Assembly (NCBI GenBank): GCA_031315995.1
Contig: JALDRG010000020.1
Location: 1 to 56,277, forward strand
Direction of reading: 5' to 3'
DNA from: Nitrospira sp.
GTDB lineage: Bacteria > Nitrospirota > Nitrospiria > Nitrospirales > Nitrospiraceae
Length of the DNA: 56,277 nucleotides
The notes under the pieces are model-generated. The model saw only the letters and a program-made list of their open reading frames with translations, did no database searches and had not been told where the DNA came from. Below are positions 26,224 to 35,055 of this stretch, one piece after another (position 1 is the first letter of the stretch; every line of letters begins with the position of its first letter). The translations under genes were made by a program, and so were the position numbers.

Positions 26224-27302
26224 TAAGGTAGTTTGTCTTGCTTGAAACAGCGATTCGGACAGGTCTGTCGAGGCACCTTAACCTGGTAGGTACCCTTTGG
26301 CAAGTAGTCCTTCGTGAATTCAGGATTCAGCATTTTCAATTCAAGGAAATAGGTTCCATATTCCTCGGCAATCGCCGTGAGTCGACGCTGGGGTTCCTTA
26401 ATCGTCACCATCACCGTTTCTGTTTCGAGCGGAGGATACAGATCCTTCTTGGTCAGTCCAAGATACTTCTCTGGCTGGGAATAGATTTCTTTCGCCGCAA
26501 TAATACGCGCTACGTACCGCATGGTCTCTCGGGGGCCATGCATGCGCCAGTAGTCATTGATCTTCTGTTCCTTGATCAATTTTCGCACGCGGTCTTCCCC
26601 GGCATTGTATGACGCCATTGCAAGAAACCAATCCCCCTGGGAGAGGTCCCGAAGATAGCGCAGGTATTTGATGGCTGCCTCGGTGGACATTTCGAGATTG
26701 CGTCGTTCATCGAGCCAACGCTCGTTGTGTAACTTGTAACGTCGCCCGGTAGAATTGATGAACTGCCACGGGCCAGATGCCTTGGCCCGAGAATAGGCGG
26801 CCGCAATGCACTTGCTCTCGACCAACAACATGTATTTCAAGTCATCCGGCAACCCGGCTTCGGCCAGCTGCTTTTCAGCCGGCGCAAAACACCGACCCGT
26901 TCGTTTTGCCAAAATGATACTTTCGCCTTGATCTTCCAGAAACTGATAGAACTCGTATTCGATCCGCTCCCGTACCTGCCAGTTCTCCAGCGGAATCGGC
27001 TGCCCGGCAAACGTCAACTTATCAGGCAACTTGAAGGAACTGAGAAAAAACCGTTCCCCCTCCCGCTTGATTTCGGGAAGAATCACCAAACGATCTTCAA
27101 GCTCGGATACCATCGCTGCCTCGCCCGGCGACGGAAGCGACGCTTGGTCGGCCTCCGGCACGTTTCGTCCGTCTTCCGGTTTGGACAGGGACGACGACGC
27201 AGAGTTCGGCTCCGCCGACAGCACTATCACCGCGGGTGCTAGTTCGAACACTATCATGGCGCACACTACAACGACCCAAAGACCAGAAATTTTGTTCTGC
27301 AT
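26223..27302 (-). CDS. Lytic transglycosylase (SLT/MltD-like)
   Basis: A 359-residue exported protein with a signal peptide (residues about 1-30), a low-complexity Ser/Pro/Glu linker, and a lysozyme-like SLT domain: LLVESKC (catalytic Glu), AKASGPWQFINSTGRRYKL, and the MASYNAGEDRVRKLI motif. The end (AIAEEYGTYFLELKMLNPEF, then YQVKVP) resembles a single LysM-like repeat. It cleaves glycan strands of peptidoglycan to anhydromuramyl products in the periplasm. AAGGATG precedes the ATG. It is the promoter-proximal gene of a three-gene minus-strand unit with glycerate kinase and the PEP enzyme, though a shared function is not obvious. Confidence 0.9.
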   Translation of the reverse strand: MQNKISGLWVVVVCAMIVFELAPAVIVLSAEPNSASSSLSKPEDGRNVPEADQASLPSPGEAAMVSELEDRLVILPEIKREGERFFLSSFKLPDKLTFAGQPIPLENWQVRERIEYEFYQFLEDQGESIILAKRTGRCFAPAEKQLAEAGLPDDLKYMLLVESKCIAAAYSRAKASGPWQFINSTGRRYKLHNERWLDERRNLEMSTEAAIKYLRYLRDLSQGDWFLAMASYNAGEDRVRKLIKEQKINDYWRMHGPRETMRYVARIIAAKEIYSQPEKYLGLTKKDLYPPLETETVMVTIKEPQRRLTAIAEEYGTYFLELKMLNPEFTKDYLPKGTYQVKVPRQTCPNRCFKQDKLP

Positions 27303-27336
27303 GCCCTTGTCATCCTTTCGTCACACCTGAAGGCTC

Positions 27337-28095
27337 ATGCTAGCAACAAGCTCATCGGGGGACAAGCAACTCATGGTTTTGGTACACTGCCCACCTATGC
27401 CTGCTCTCTCCATGCTCAACGCTGACATCATCACTTGCACGCGCTGCCCTCGGCTGGTCACCCATAGGGAAACCATCGCCAGGGACAAACGACGCCAATT
27501 CCGCGACTGGTCTTATTGGGGAAAACCGGTCTCGGGATTTGGAGATTCGAACGCACGGCTCTACATTTTGGGTCTCGCGCCGGCCGCACATGGCGGTAAC
27601 CGCACGGGGCGCGTTTTCACTGGAGATCGAAGCGGGGATTGGCTCTATGAAGCCCTGTATCGATTTGGATTCGCCAACCAAGCGGAGTCCACCCATGTTG
27701 GTGATGGCCTTACGCTCAGTGACTGTTATATCGGCGCGACCGTGCGCTGCGCGCCTCCAGCCAACAAACCGACGCCGAACGAATTTTCGTCTTGTCGGCC
27801 ATTTCTCCGGCGTGAACTGCAGCTATTGGAACGTGTACGCGTGGTCGTGGTACTGGGCAAGATCGCGTTCGATCACTATCTGAGGGCGTGCCGAGAATTG
27901 GGCCATGATCCGCCCCGTCCTCTTCCTAAATTCGGACATGGGGTCACATATGAGTTACCCTGGGGAGTGACCTTGATCGGCTCTTACCATCCGAGCCAAC
28001 AGAATACGTTTACAGGCACCCTCACCAGGACCATGTTTCACCATGTGTTTCTCGACGCAAAGCGGCGGATTTCAGGGATTGAGGTCAGCGACTAG
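27337..28095 (+). CDS. Uracil-DNA glycosylase, family 5 (UDGb)
   Basis: The product has motif A GLAPAAHGGNRTGRVFTGD and motif B GSYHPSQQNTFTGTLT, both characteristic of family 5 UDGb, plus Cys residues for an iron-sulfur cluster (CTRCPRL near residue 34, RCAPPANKPTPNEF with a following Cys). It removes uracil, and in some members hypoxanthine or xanthine, from DNA. The N-terminus is uncertain: ATG codons at 27337, 27373, 27397 and 27412 are possible, and family members usually begin near the last two. It is divergent from the transglycosylase gene and convergent with the transaldolase gene, whose stop is 14 bases away. Confidence 0.9.
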   Translation: MLATSSSGDKQLMVLVHCPPMPALSMLNADIITCTRCPRLVTHRETIARDKRRQFRDWSYWGKPVSGFGDSNARLYILGLAPAAHGGNRTGRVFTGDRSGDWLYEALYRFGFANQAESTHVGDGLTLSDCYIGATVRCAPPANKPTPNEFSSCRPFLRRELQLLERVRVVVVLGKIAFDHYLRACRELGHDPPRPLPKFGHGVTYELPWGVTLIGSYHPSQQNTFTGTLTRTMFHHVFLDAKRRISGIEVSD

Positions 28096-28109
28096 TCACT
28101 GGCGAACCT

Positions 28110-28757
28110 CTACGTCTTCCCCATTGCATCCCAATCGGCAAGAAACTTCTTAAGGCCAATATCGGTCAGCGGATGTTTCACTAGCTGCTGAAACACGGAG
28201 TAGGGCATCGTACAAATATGCCCCCCGGCCAGAGCGGCTTCAACGACATGTTGGGGGTGCCGCACGCTCGCCACCAGAACCTTGGTCTTATAATCGTAGT
28301 TATTATAGATGGTCACGATCTGACGGATCAAAGCCATACCATCAGAACTTACGTCATCGAGTCGCCCAATAAAGGGCGAAACGCACCATGCACCAGCCTT
28401 GGCAGCCAGCAGCGCCTGCGTCGGGGAAAAACACAGGGTCACATTGACTCGAATCCCTTCAGCCGCAAGCTTTTTCGTGGCTCGCAGGCCTTCTGGGATG
28501 AGAGGTACTTTAACCACAATATTCTTGTGAACCTTGGCAAGGTCTCGACCTTCCTTGATCATAGCCTCCGACTCAATGCCGACCACCTCGGCGCTGATCG
28601 GCCCATCAACCATGTTGCAGATTTCGAGGAGCATTTCTTTGAAACTGCGCCCCTCTTTTGCCACTAGAGACGGATTGGTTGTCACACCGTCAATGAGGCC
28701 AAGGCTGGCACCTTCCTGTATTTCCTTTACATTGGCCGTATCAAGATAGAGTTGCAT
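28110..28757 (-). CDS. Transaldolase / fructose-6-phosphate aldolase family
   Basis: The 215-residue protein has the small-transaldolase signatures: [11 protein letters not shown] at the start, [17 protein letters not shown], the Schiff-base Lys in [12 protein letters not shown] (Lys near residue 83), and SPFIGRLDD. The length matches the TalC/FSA subfamily rather than the long TalB type. Members act as transaldolases in the pentose phosphate pathway or as fructose-6-phosphate aldolases, and the sequence does not decide which. AAAGGA lies seven bases before the ATG. zwf at 47780 in this window is in the same pathway but is not linked. Confidence 0.92.
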   Translation of the reverse strand: MQLYLDTANVKEIQEGASLGLIDGVTTNPSLVAKEGRSFKEMLLEICNMVDGPISAEVVGIESEAMIKEGRDLAKVHKNIVVKVPLIPEGLRATKKLAAEGIRVNVTLCFSPTQALLAAKAGAWCVSPFIGRLDDVSSDGMALIRQIVTIYNNYDYKTKVLVASVRHPQHVVEAALAGGHICTMPYSVFQQLVKHPLTDIGLKKFLADWDAMGKT

Positions 28758-28953
28758 GAGAATATCCTTTCCACGCTAAGTTTTCAGACTCATCATGTTA
28801 ATCGTTATTGTAGAAGTAACGGAATACCAAGGCAACTAGCCAACGCTTCCGTGCTAGACTGTGGTTTGACAGACAAGAACGGTGAACGATAAAATTTTCT
28901 CCGCAATTGGCAATATTCAGTTCACGCGTCGGAGAATCAGGAGAAAAATCAGT

Positions 28954-29256
28954 ATGCGCACATCGGCATCGCTTTTAGCGATCACCCTCCTGGCAGGAAG
29001 CTGCAGTCATAACCCATACGTAGATGCCTCGCTAACCCGTTATCAAGGAAAAAATAGTGCGTGGATTGAGAAAGAATTGGGCGCTCCTGACGCTAAGACC
29101 TCTCGATTCTTCGGGGGCGAGAAATGGACATACAACCGTATTGCGGGAGGCAAAGCGGGGCCACCGCTATTCAACTTTAAAGCCAACGAATGCCAGATGA
29201 TCCTGTTCTTTGATAAGGACGAGACGGTCTCGGATTCCAGTTATTCCGGCTGCTAG
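28954..29256 (+). CDS. Small lipoprotein
   Basis: A 100-residue product beginning MRTSASLLAITLLAGSC, a clean signal peptide and lipobox (Cys near residue 17). The mature region includes GKNSAWIEKELGAPDAK and a beta-rich end; it resembles small SmpA/BamE-type or YbfJ-like lipoproteins in size, where a similar IEKELGxPD segment is common, but the assignment is weak. The start at 28954 is preferred over an in-frame ATG at 28882 because it places the signal peptide at the N-terminus and has AGGAGA upstream. Its 3' end overlaps the convergent gene by four bases. Confidence 0.7.
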   Translation: MRTSASLLAITLLAGSCSHNPYVDASLTRYQGKNSAWIEKELGAPDAKTSRFFGGEKWTYNRIAGGKAGPPLFNFKANECQMILFFDKDETVSDSSYSGC

Positions 29257-29513
29257 ATCGACATTTGCTTCTGAAATGTGGTCGCGCAACCGCGACTGCA
29301 AAAAAAGTATTTCTGCCCCCCAATCTCTTCTTTCACCGCGTTTTCCAGAGGAATGAAAACTCGGCAAACTGGATCTTGCACCATTTTATTTCCGAGTGGT
29401 TGGCCTTCTTGATTGGTGAATAACCCGGTTTCATGTTTTATTTTCTGAATCGCCCGCCGGAGAAGATAGTAGAACAGTATTAGTAACCCTGCGATCAGAA
29501 AAAGTCTATACAT
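29253..29513 (-). CDS. Small membrane protein with YHS-like metal-binding end
   Basis: An 86-residue protein with one N-terminal TM helix (LFLIAGLLILFYYLLRRA) and a C-terminal segment MVQDPVCRVFIPLENAV followed by YFFCSRGCATTFQ. The D-P-V-C motif and distal C-x3-C are the YHS/TRASH-type zinc or heavy-metal site; the layout is that of the PP0621 family. It could bind copper or another metal at the inner membrane. The ATG at 29513 is chosen because AGGA lies upstream and the TM helix follows directly. Confidence 0.75.
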   Translation of the reverse strand: MYRLFLIAGLLILFYYLLRRAIQKIKHETGLFTNQEGQPLGNKMVQDPVCRVFIPLENAVKEEIGGQKYFFCSRGCATTFQKQMSI

Positions 29514-29738
29514 AGTGGTATATCCTGCCTGCCATACCAAATCTTTGAATGGTTTACTTTATAAGCCTCCATCGACGCAACCTACCTCGCCAACTTACTA
29601 GCATGGAACAATCCCGTAAGGGGCAATCTTAGGACCAAATGGCCCAGATACTTTTGCGTCTATGAGGGGCCTTTTCCCTTTTGAATACAGTACTTCAGAT
29701 GGATGGTTTATCATACAGCGCGATGCTATAAGCTATCC

Positions 29739-29891
29739 ATGCATAAATGTGACAAATGCCGCGGAACAATGTTGCCGGAACGGGCGGTTGACCTGAATGC
29801 TGGCTTAGCGATTACAGTCCTGGCGTGCCTGAACTGTGGCCGAAGAAAAGCAGCTGACGCAGAACCGAGACCGATCACGTCACGACATTAG
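29739..29891 (+). CDS. Tiny zinc-ribbon protein, 50 residues
   Basis: The product has two CxxC pairs, HKCDKCRGTM near the start and ACLNCGRRK about 27 residues later, with an invariant-looking acidic D-L-N-A-G between them. This matches small stand-alone zinc ribbons common in Nitrospirota and Deltaproteobacteria. The start at 29739 is preferred to the ATG at 29703 because the zinc motif is normally N-terminal. No ribosome-binding site is clear. It may bind RNA, DNA or a protein; nothing nearby says which. Confidence 0.6.
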   Translation: MHKCDKCRGTMLPERAVDLNAGLAITVLACLNCGRRKAADAEPRPITSRH

Positions 29892-30190
29892 CCCGTCCGC
29901 AATGACAACACCGCCAAGAATGCTCACGTTCGATGAGCAGAAGGTGGATGGAATATGCCTACTTGGATGTTCAGTCCATCTATAACTTTAGGCCTTGTCA
30001 TTGCACCGAATCCTTATACCCTCACTTATTGGCGAACTCGTTCGGCTGACTGCGAGCTCCCTACAACTTTCCTGATCAGCTAGATCGCTTTCCATTTCTG
30101 CTAGGGACCGGCGTTAGAGCGAGCCGTCGCTCATCGCTTTTTCCCAGAAACTAACTCCGTCAGTAAATGAAGAGGGTGATCCAGAAGATC
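29892..30190. other. Intergenic region, 299 bases, nothing convincing
   Basis: The stretch between the small zinc-ribbon gene and the convergent dapB gene holds no open frame that looks like protein, and I found no hairpin with a T-tract to call as a terminator for either. Confidence 0.4.
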
Positions 30191-31000
30191 CTACTTAAGG
30201 CTAAGCACATCCAGCATGTCATAGAGACCCGGCTGTTGCTTAACGACCCAGCGAGCAGCGCGGAGCGCACCTTGCGCGAATGTGTCGCGATTACTGGCGC
30301 GATGAATAAGCTCAATACGCTCGCCCATCGTTCCAAACATCACTGTATGATCTCCAACAATGTCTCCCGCCCGAATAGTCTGAATTCCAATTTCCCCCCG
30401 CTTACGCTCACCGATAAGTCCCTTTCGCGCATAGACACCGACTTGCCCAAGGTCTCGATTGACCGCACGAGCGAGGACTTCAGCCATTTTCAGAGCAGTA
30501 CCGCTAGGAGCATCTTTCTTTAGGCGATGATGCGCCTCGATCACCTCAATATCGTAGTCCTCACCCAAGGTTTTGGCCATTTCCGCAATCACCTTGTAAA
30601 TCACATTGACGCCTACGCTCATGTTGGGGGAAAACACGCAGGGAATCTGCTTGCTCACGCTTCGAAGTTCCTCTAACTCCGAGGATGAAAAACCAGTCGT
30701 CCCAACCACAATGCTCCGCCGATGCTGAGCCACGACACTCAGATGTCTAAGCGTCGCTGAAGGAGTCGTAAAATCAACTACCACCTCTCCGCGTTCCATC
30801 AGACCGGAAAGATCATCCTCAATGGGCACCCCTGTATGTCCACAACCGGCCACTTCACCAGAGTCCTCACCCACGGCGTGATGTCCCTTGCTCTCCACTG
30901 CCCCCGCCAGTGCAAGAAATGCCGAATCTTTTACCAGCGACACGAGGCGAGAACCCATCCGTCCGGCGGCCCCAGTAACGACAACCTTGATCATGGTCAT
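30191..31000 (-). CDS. dapB: 4-hydroxy-tetrahydrodipicolinate reductase
   Basis: A 269-residue product with the NAD(P)-binding start VVVTGAAGRMGSRLV, the DFTTPSATL segment, SPNMSVGVNVI, and the substrate motif EAHHRLKKDAPSGTA carrying the catalytic His and Lys. It reduces hydroxy-tetrahydrodipicolinate to tetrahydrodipicolinate, the substrate of DapL. AAGG lies five bases before the first ATG. It is the last gene of the long argD-to-dapB run, 27 bases after dapA. Confidence 0.96.
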   Translation of the reverse strand: MTMIKVVVTGAAGRMGSRLVSLVKDSAFLALAGAVESKGHHAVGEDSGEVAGCGHTGVPIEDDLSGLMERGEVVVDFTTPSATLRHLSVVAQHRRSIVVGTTGFSSSELEELRSVSKQIPCVFSPNMSVGVNVIYKVIAEMAKTLGEDYDIEVIEAHHRLKKDAPSGTALKMAEVLARAVNRDLGQVGVYARKGLIGERKRGEIGIQTIRAGDIVGDHTVMFGTMGERIELIHRASNRDTFAQGALRAARWVVKQQPGLYDMLDVLSLK

Positions 31001-31027
31001 TACAACCTTCTCTAATCAGCAAACCAG

Positions 31028-31900
31028 TTATATCAGCTCGGCGTCCTTCATTACGCGCAGAAGTTTTTCGCGATGATCAGCTCCCATTGGGCAGAGCGGC
31101 AACCGCAACTCACGATCGATCTTACCCATCAGATGCAGCGCTTCCTTGACGGGAATGGGGTTGGTTTCATAGAAAAGGGCAGTAAAGAGAGGGTAGAGCT
31201 GATAGTGCATCGCGCGCGCGTCATCAATTCGCCCGTCGAAAAATGCCTTGACCAACTGAGCCATCTCAGTCGGAACGAGATTGGCCGTCACGGTGATCAC
31301 TCCTTTGCCACCAACCGCCATCATCGGCAATGTCAGAGCATCATCTCCTGCCAAGACGGTCAGGCGTTCCCCGCAGAGCTGTATGATTTCGGATGCCTGT
31401 TGAACTGAGCCACTCCCCTCCTTGATGGCGACAATCGTTCGACAGGCCGTCAGTCGCGCAACAGTGCTCGGCATCATATTCACGCCGGTTCGCCCGGGAA
31501 TATTATAAAGCACGAGCGGAAAATCGACCGCCTCCGCCACCGCCTTGTAGTGCAGAAACAGCCCCTCCTGCGTGGGTTTATTGTAATACGGCGTGATCAG
31601 CAGCGCCCCATCCGCCCCGGCTGCCTTCGCATGTTTGGTCAATGCAATGGCTTCCTGGGTGCTATTCGATCCCGTTCCTGCAATTACCGGGACACGTCGC
31701 TTGGCAACTTCAACCGTAAACGCCACCACACGATCATGCTCGGTATGTGTCAATGTGGCAGATTCGCCGGTGGTTCCACAGGGGACGATCCCCTGCGTCC
31801 CGCTGGTGATCTGCCATTCGATCAAGTCACCGAGGGACCGTTCATCCAGCTTGCCGTGCTTAAACGGCGTGACAATGGCGACCAAAGATCCTGTAAACAT
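31028..31900 (-). CDS. dapA: 4-hydroxy-tetrahydrodipicolinate synthase
   Basis: A 290-residue class I aldolase: GSLVAIVTPFKHGKLDE start, GTTGESATL loop, YNIPGRTGVNM with the catalytic Tyr, and the Schiff-base Lys in VAIKEGSGSV. It condenses pyruvate with aspartate semialdehyde, the first committed step to diaminopimelate and lysine. The start at 31900 has GGAG seven bases upstream; an in-frame ATG at 31918 is less likely. Feedback residues cannot be judged by eye. Confidence 0.96.
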   Translation of the reverse strand: MFTGSLVAIVTPFKHGKLDERSLGDLIEWQITSGTQGIVPCGTTGESATLTHTEHDRVVAFTVEVAKRRVPVIAGTGSNSTQEAIALTKHAKAAGADGALLITPYYNKPTQEGLFLHYKAVAEAVDFPLVLYNIPGRTGVNMMPSTVARLTACRTIVAIKEGSGSVQQASEIIQLCGERLTVLAGDDALTLPMMAVGGKGVITVTANLVPTEMAQLVKAFFDGRIDDARAMHYQLYPLFTALFYETNPIPVKEALHLMGKIDRELRLPLCPMGADHREKLLRVMKDAELI

Positions 31901-31935
31901 AGGACGCTCCATCAGCAAAACAATAAAGATCCGAC

Positions 31936-33198
31936 CTACGAGAGAAACCCCGGTATCTGCTCGCCTCGCACCAGGTCGTCGTAACTCTCACGCGACCTGA
32001 TGACATGGATCTGCCCCTCATGTACCAATACCTCCGGCACGCGAGGCCGTGAATTGTAATTCGAAGACATGACAAATCCATAGGCACCCGCGCTCATGAC
32101 GGCCATGAGATCACCGGCATTCATTTCCGGCATGATTCGGTCCTTCGCCAGAAAATCTCCGGATTCACACACGGGTCCAACCACATCGACAGTCTTTTTT
32201 GCTGCACGCGTCACGCTTTCGTCCACCGGACGAATATCGTGATGTGCGTCATATAAACTTGGACGAATGAGATCGTTCATCGCCGCATCCACGATTAGGA
32301 AACGTTTGGTTTCGCCGTCTTTCGTATACAGCACCTTAGTGAGCAGGATGCCGGCGTTACCGACAATGACTCGACCGGGCTCCATAATCAGGACACATTT
32401 CAAATCGCGCACGAGCGGGAAGATCGCCTCGGCCAAGTCCTTTGGCTCGGGCGGAGTTTCGTCAGAATATGTGATGCCTAAGCCGCCTCCGATATTGAGA
32501 TAGCGTATGGGAATCCCTTGTTCCGCCAAGGTCTGCACCATCGCCAACACTTTCTTCAGCGACTCAACGAAGGGAGCCACCTGGGTCAATTGGGAGCCGA
32601 TGTGCGCGTGCAAGCCCACAACGTCGAGATGACTGAACGCCGCGGCAATTGTGAATTCCTCAATGGCACGATCAGCCGCAATCCCGAATTTGCTCTTTTT
32701 CAGACCCGTGGAGATATAGGGGTGGGTTTTCGGATCGATGTCCGGGTTGATTCGCAATGCGACCCGAGCCTTGACTCCCATGGACGCTGCCACCTCGTTG
32801 ATAGCCTGCAACTCCGCAGAAGACTCGACATTGAACATCAGGATATCCGCCTTCAAGGCCTCGCGGATTTCTTCTGGTTTCTTTCCCACACCGGCGAACA
32901 CGATCTTCGCGGGAGACACCCCCGCCTTCAAAGCACGGAACAGTTCCCCACCCGAGACGATATCCACCCCGCTCCCTTCCTTGGCCATGAGGCGAAGGAC
33001 CGCCAGATTTGAATTCGCCTTCATCGCAAAGGCGACGATGTGTGGAATATTCTTGAAGGCTCCGTCGTAGACTCTGAAGTGCCGAACCAATGTATGATGG
33101 CTATACACGTAACAGGGCGTCCCGACCTCTTTCGCTATGCGAGAGAGCGGCACATCTTCGCAGTACAATTCCCCTTGCCGATAATGAAAGTCATGCAT
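31936..33198 (-). CDS. lysA: Diaminopimelate decarboxylase
   Basis: A 420-residue alanine-racemase-fold PLP enzyme. The PLP Lys lies in AFAMKANSN, and the sequence shows HAHIGSQ, NIGGGLGI, EPGRVIVGNAG and the substrate motif VCESGDFLAKDR. It decarboxylates meso-diaminopimelate to lysine. AAGGA precedes the ATG. It sits between lptM and dapA, giving an arginine-lysine gene order. DapF epimerase, needed to form the meso substrate, is not in this window. Confidence 0.96.
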   Translation of the reverse strand: MHDFHYRQGELYCEDVPLSRIAKEVGTPCYVYSHHTLVRHFRVYDGAFKNIPHIVAFAMKANSNLAVLRLMAKEGSGVDIVSGGELFRALKAGVSPAKIVFAGVGKKPEEIREALKADILMFNVESSAELQAINEVAASMGVKARVALRINPDIDPKTHPYISTGLKKSKFGIAADRAIEEFTIAAAFSHLDVVGLHAHIGSQLTQVAPFVESLKKVLAMVQTLAEQGIPIRYLNIGGGLGITYSDETPPEPKDLAEAIFPLVRDLKCVLIMEPGRVIVGNAGILLTKVLYTKDGETKRFLIVDAAMNDLIRPSLYDAHHDIRPVDESVTRAAKKTVDVVGPVCESGDFLAKDRIMPEMNAGDLMAVMSAGAYGFVMSSNYNSRPRVPEVLVHEGQIHVIRSRESYDDLVRGEQIPGFLS

Positions 33199-33301
33199 CG
33201 TGATAATCCTTGGTCAACAATTCTACCGGCAGCGGCGAGAGCTCGTCCAATCACCGTCGGGTCGACCACGACCAACCCGGCAGACGAGTCAGCCGCCGCC
33301 C

Positions 33302-33604
33302 CTACCGCGTCCCCATCTCTCTCAGCGGCGGAATCGGCAATGAGGCTGGACCCGGAGGGAGCGAGGCATCTTCAATCGTCACCGCACTCGGTGCGCTTGG
33401 TCTGGACGCCGACCCCCAGACACTCGCTCCGGGGGCCAATAACCCTTCGCGCCTCAACTGCCGCTCCATCACCGGAGCCACGCCGACATCTTCGGGAGGG
33501 ATCGGCGCACCCAGCACCCCACATCCGCCCAAGCCCAGGAAAACCCATATCGCACCAGCGGCATACCCACTGATTCCCCGGCGCCGGGCGGTGAAAATCC
33601 TCAT
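33302..33604 (-). CDS. Small LptM-like lipoprotein
   Basis: A 100-residue product with a basic N-terminus, a hydrophobic segment and a lipobox (LGLGGCG, Cys near residue 29), followed by a Pro/Ala/Gly-rich tail without recognisable fold. Its place between argH and lysA matches the position of LptM (YifL) lipoproteins next to lysA in Gammaproteobacteria, where the lipid-anchored peptide helps mature the LptD-LptE LPS translocon. The sequence itself is too short to prove homology. The ATG overlaps the argH stop by four bases (ATGA). Confidence 0.6.
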   Translation of the reverse strand: MRIFTARRRGISGYAAGAIWVFLGLGGCGVLGAPIPPEDVGVAPVMERQLRREGLLAPGASVWGSASRPSAPSAVTIEDASLPPGPASLPIPPLREMGTR

Positions 33605-35055
33605 CCCTTGAGCGCCTTCTCAAGTTCCTTGATCCGCGCCTCAACCCGTCGTCTTGCCGTGCCACCGATCTGGCGCTTCCGGTCGATCGCGCCCCTCACC
33701 GTGAGGCAGTTCAGGACGTCCTGTTCGAAATGGTCGGAAAAACCCTTTAAGTCTTGCATGGTCAACTGCTGAAGGGACCGATGTTTCTCTAATGAGAATC
33801 GCACAATCTGCCCGGTAATGGAATGGGCCTCACGGAACGGGACGCCCTTGGTCGCAAGGTAATCCGCCAGTTCCGTCGCCAGCATCCCGCCCCCTTCGGC
33901 GGCTTCAGCCAAGACTGCTGTATTAACGGCTAATCGCCGCATCAGTTCCGTGCAGAGCACCAGCGATTGCCCTGTCGTATCAAGGGCATCGAACAGCGCC
34001 TCCTTGTCTTCTTGGAGATCGCGATTGTAGCTCAGTGGCAATCCCTTGAGCAGCGTCAGGGTTCCCATCAAATGCCCATAGACCCGACCCGTTTTCCCGC
34101 GTACCAGTTCCGGCACGTCAGGGTTCTTTTTTTGTGGCATCATGCTACTGCCGGTGCAAAAAGTATCGGGCAGGTCCACATAGCGAAACTCCTGCGACGC
34201 CCAGAGGATCAATTCTTCGCTCAAACGTGAGAGGTGCATCATGATCAGAGACAAGGCACTGAGTACCTCGACCACCCCATCTCGGTCCGACACGGCATCG
34301 AGGCTGTTCTGTGTCACCGATGGAAAGTCCAGGAGGGCTGCCGTATATCGTCGGTCGACGGGATAGTTCGATCCCGCCAATGCGCCCGACCCCAGCGGCA
34401 TGACGTTCAGCCGCTCCCGACAATCGTGGAGGCGTCCACGGTCCCGGTCGAACATTTCGACATAGGCCAAGAAATGGTGCGCCAGCAGAACCGGCTGCGC
34501 CCGCTGCAAATGTGTATACCCCGGCATGACGACATCGACATGGGCCCGCGCCTGCGACACCAGAACTCGCCGAAACTCCTGCACTTGGTCCATCAGCGTC
34601 GAAAGCACTTCCCGTAAAAACAAGCGCAGGTCCAGGGCGACCTGATCATTGCGGCTTCGGCCGGTGTGCAACTTGCCACCCAACGGACCGATCAACTCCG
34701 TCAACCGACGCTCAATCGCCATATGGATATCTTCGTCCTGAGGCGAGAAGGGAAACCGTCCCCCGTCCAACTCTACCCTGACAAATTGCAGTCCTCGCAC
34801 AAGTTGCGCCGACTCCCGGGCCGTGAGCACTCCGGCGCGCTCGAGCGTCTTGCAATGGGCGATGCTACCCTGGATGTCGTATGGATAGAGCCGTCGATCG
34901 CAGGCCAGCGAAGACGTGAACCGTTCCACCAAGCGATCGGTTTGTTCGGCAAATCGACCACCCCAGGCCTTGCCCTTAGGAAGCGCACCACCGCTCCGCT
35001 GCGGCGAACGGGCAGCCGTGCGCGCACGCGCGCCACCAGATTGGGACTTCGCCAT
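33601..35055 (-). CDS. argH: Argininosuccinate lyase
   Basis: A 484-residue member of the fumarase/aspartase superfamily. It shows WGGRFAEQTD, HTGRSRNDQVALD, the HLQRAQPVLLAHH catalytic His region and the signature GSSMMPQKKNPDVPELVRGK. It releases arginine and fumarate from argininosuccinate. The N-terminal about 28 residues are a basic, Ala/Gly-rich extension not found in most ArgH proteins, so the start may be a later codon. Start overlaps the argG stop by one base (TAATG). Confidence 0.96.
   Translation of the reverse strand: MAKSQSGGARARTAARSPQRSGGALPKGKAWGGRFAEQTDRLVERFTSSLACDRRLYPYDIQGSIAHCKTLERAGVLTARESAQLVRGLQFVRVELDGGRFPFSPQDEDIHMAIERRLTELIGPLGGKLHTGRSRNDQVALDLRLFLREVLSTLMDQVQEFRRVLVSQARAHVDVVMPGYTHLQRAQPVLLAHHFLAYVEMFDRDRGRLHDCRERLNVMPLGSGALAGSNYPVDRRYTAALLDFPSVTQNSLDAVSDRDGVVEVLSALSLIMMHLSRLSEELILWASQEFRYVDLPDTFCTGSSMMPQKKNPDVPELVRGKTGRVYGHLMGTLTLLKGLPLSYNRDLQEDKEALFDALDTTGQSLVLCTELMRRLAVNTAVLAEAAEGGGMLATELADYLATKGVPFREAHSITGQIVRFSLEKHRSLQQLTMQDLKGFSDHFEQDVLNCLTVRGAIDRKRQIGGTARRRVEARIKELEKALKG

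Noticed and set aside
29600..29700. GGACCAAATGGCCC-type motif upstream of the small zinc-ribbon gene as a regulator site or riboswitch
   Set aside because: The half-sites do not form a good palindrome and the stretch does not match any riboswitch family I know.
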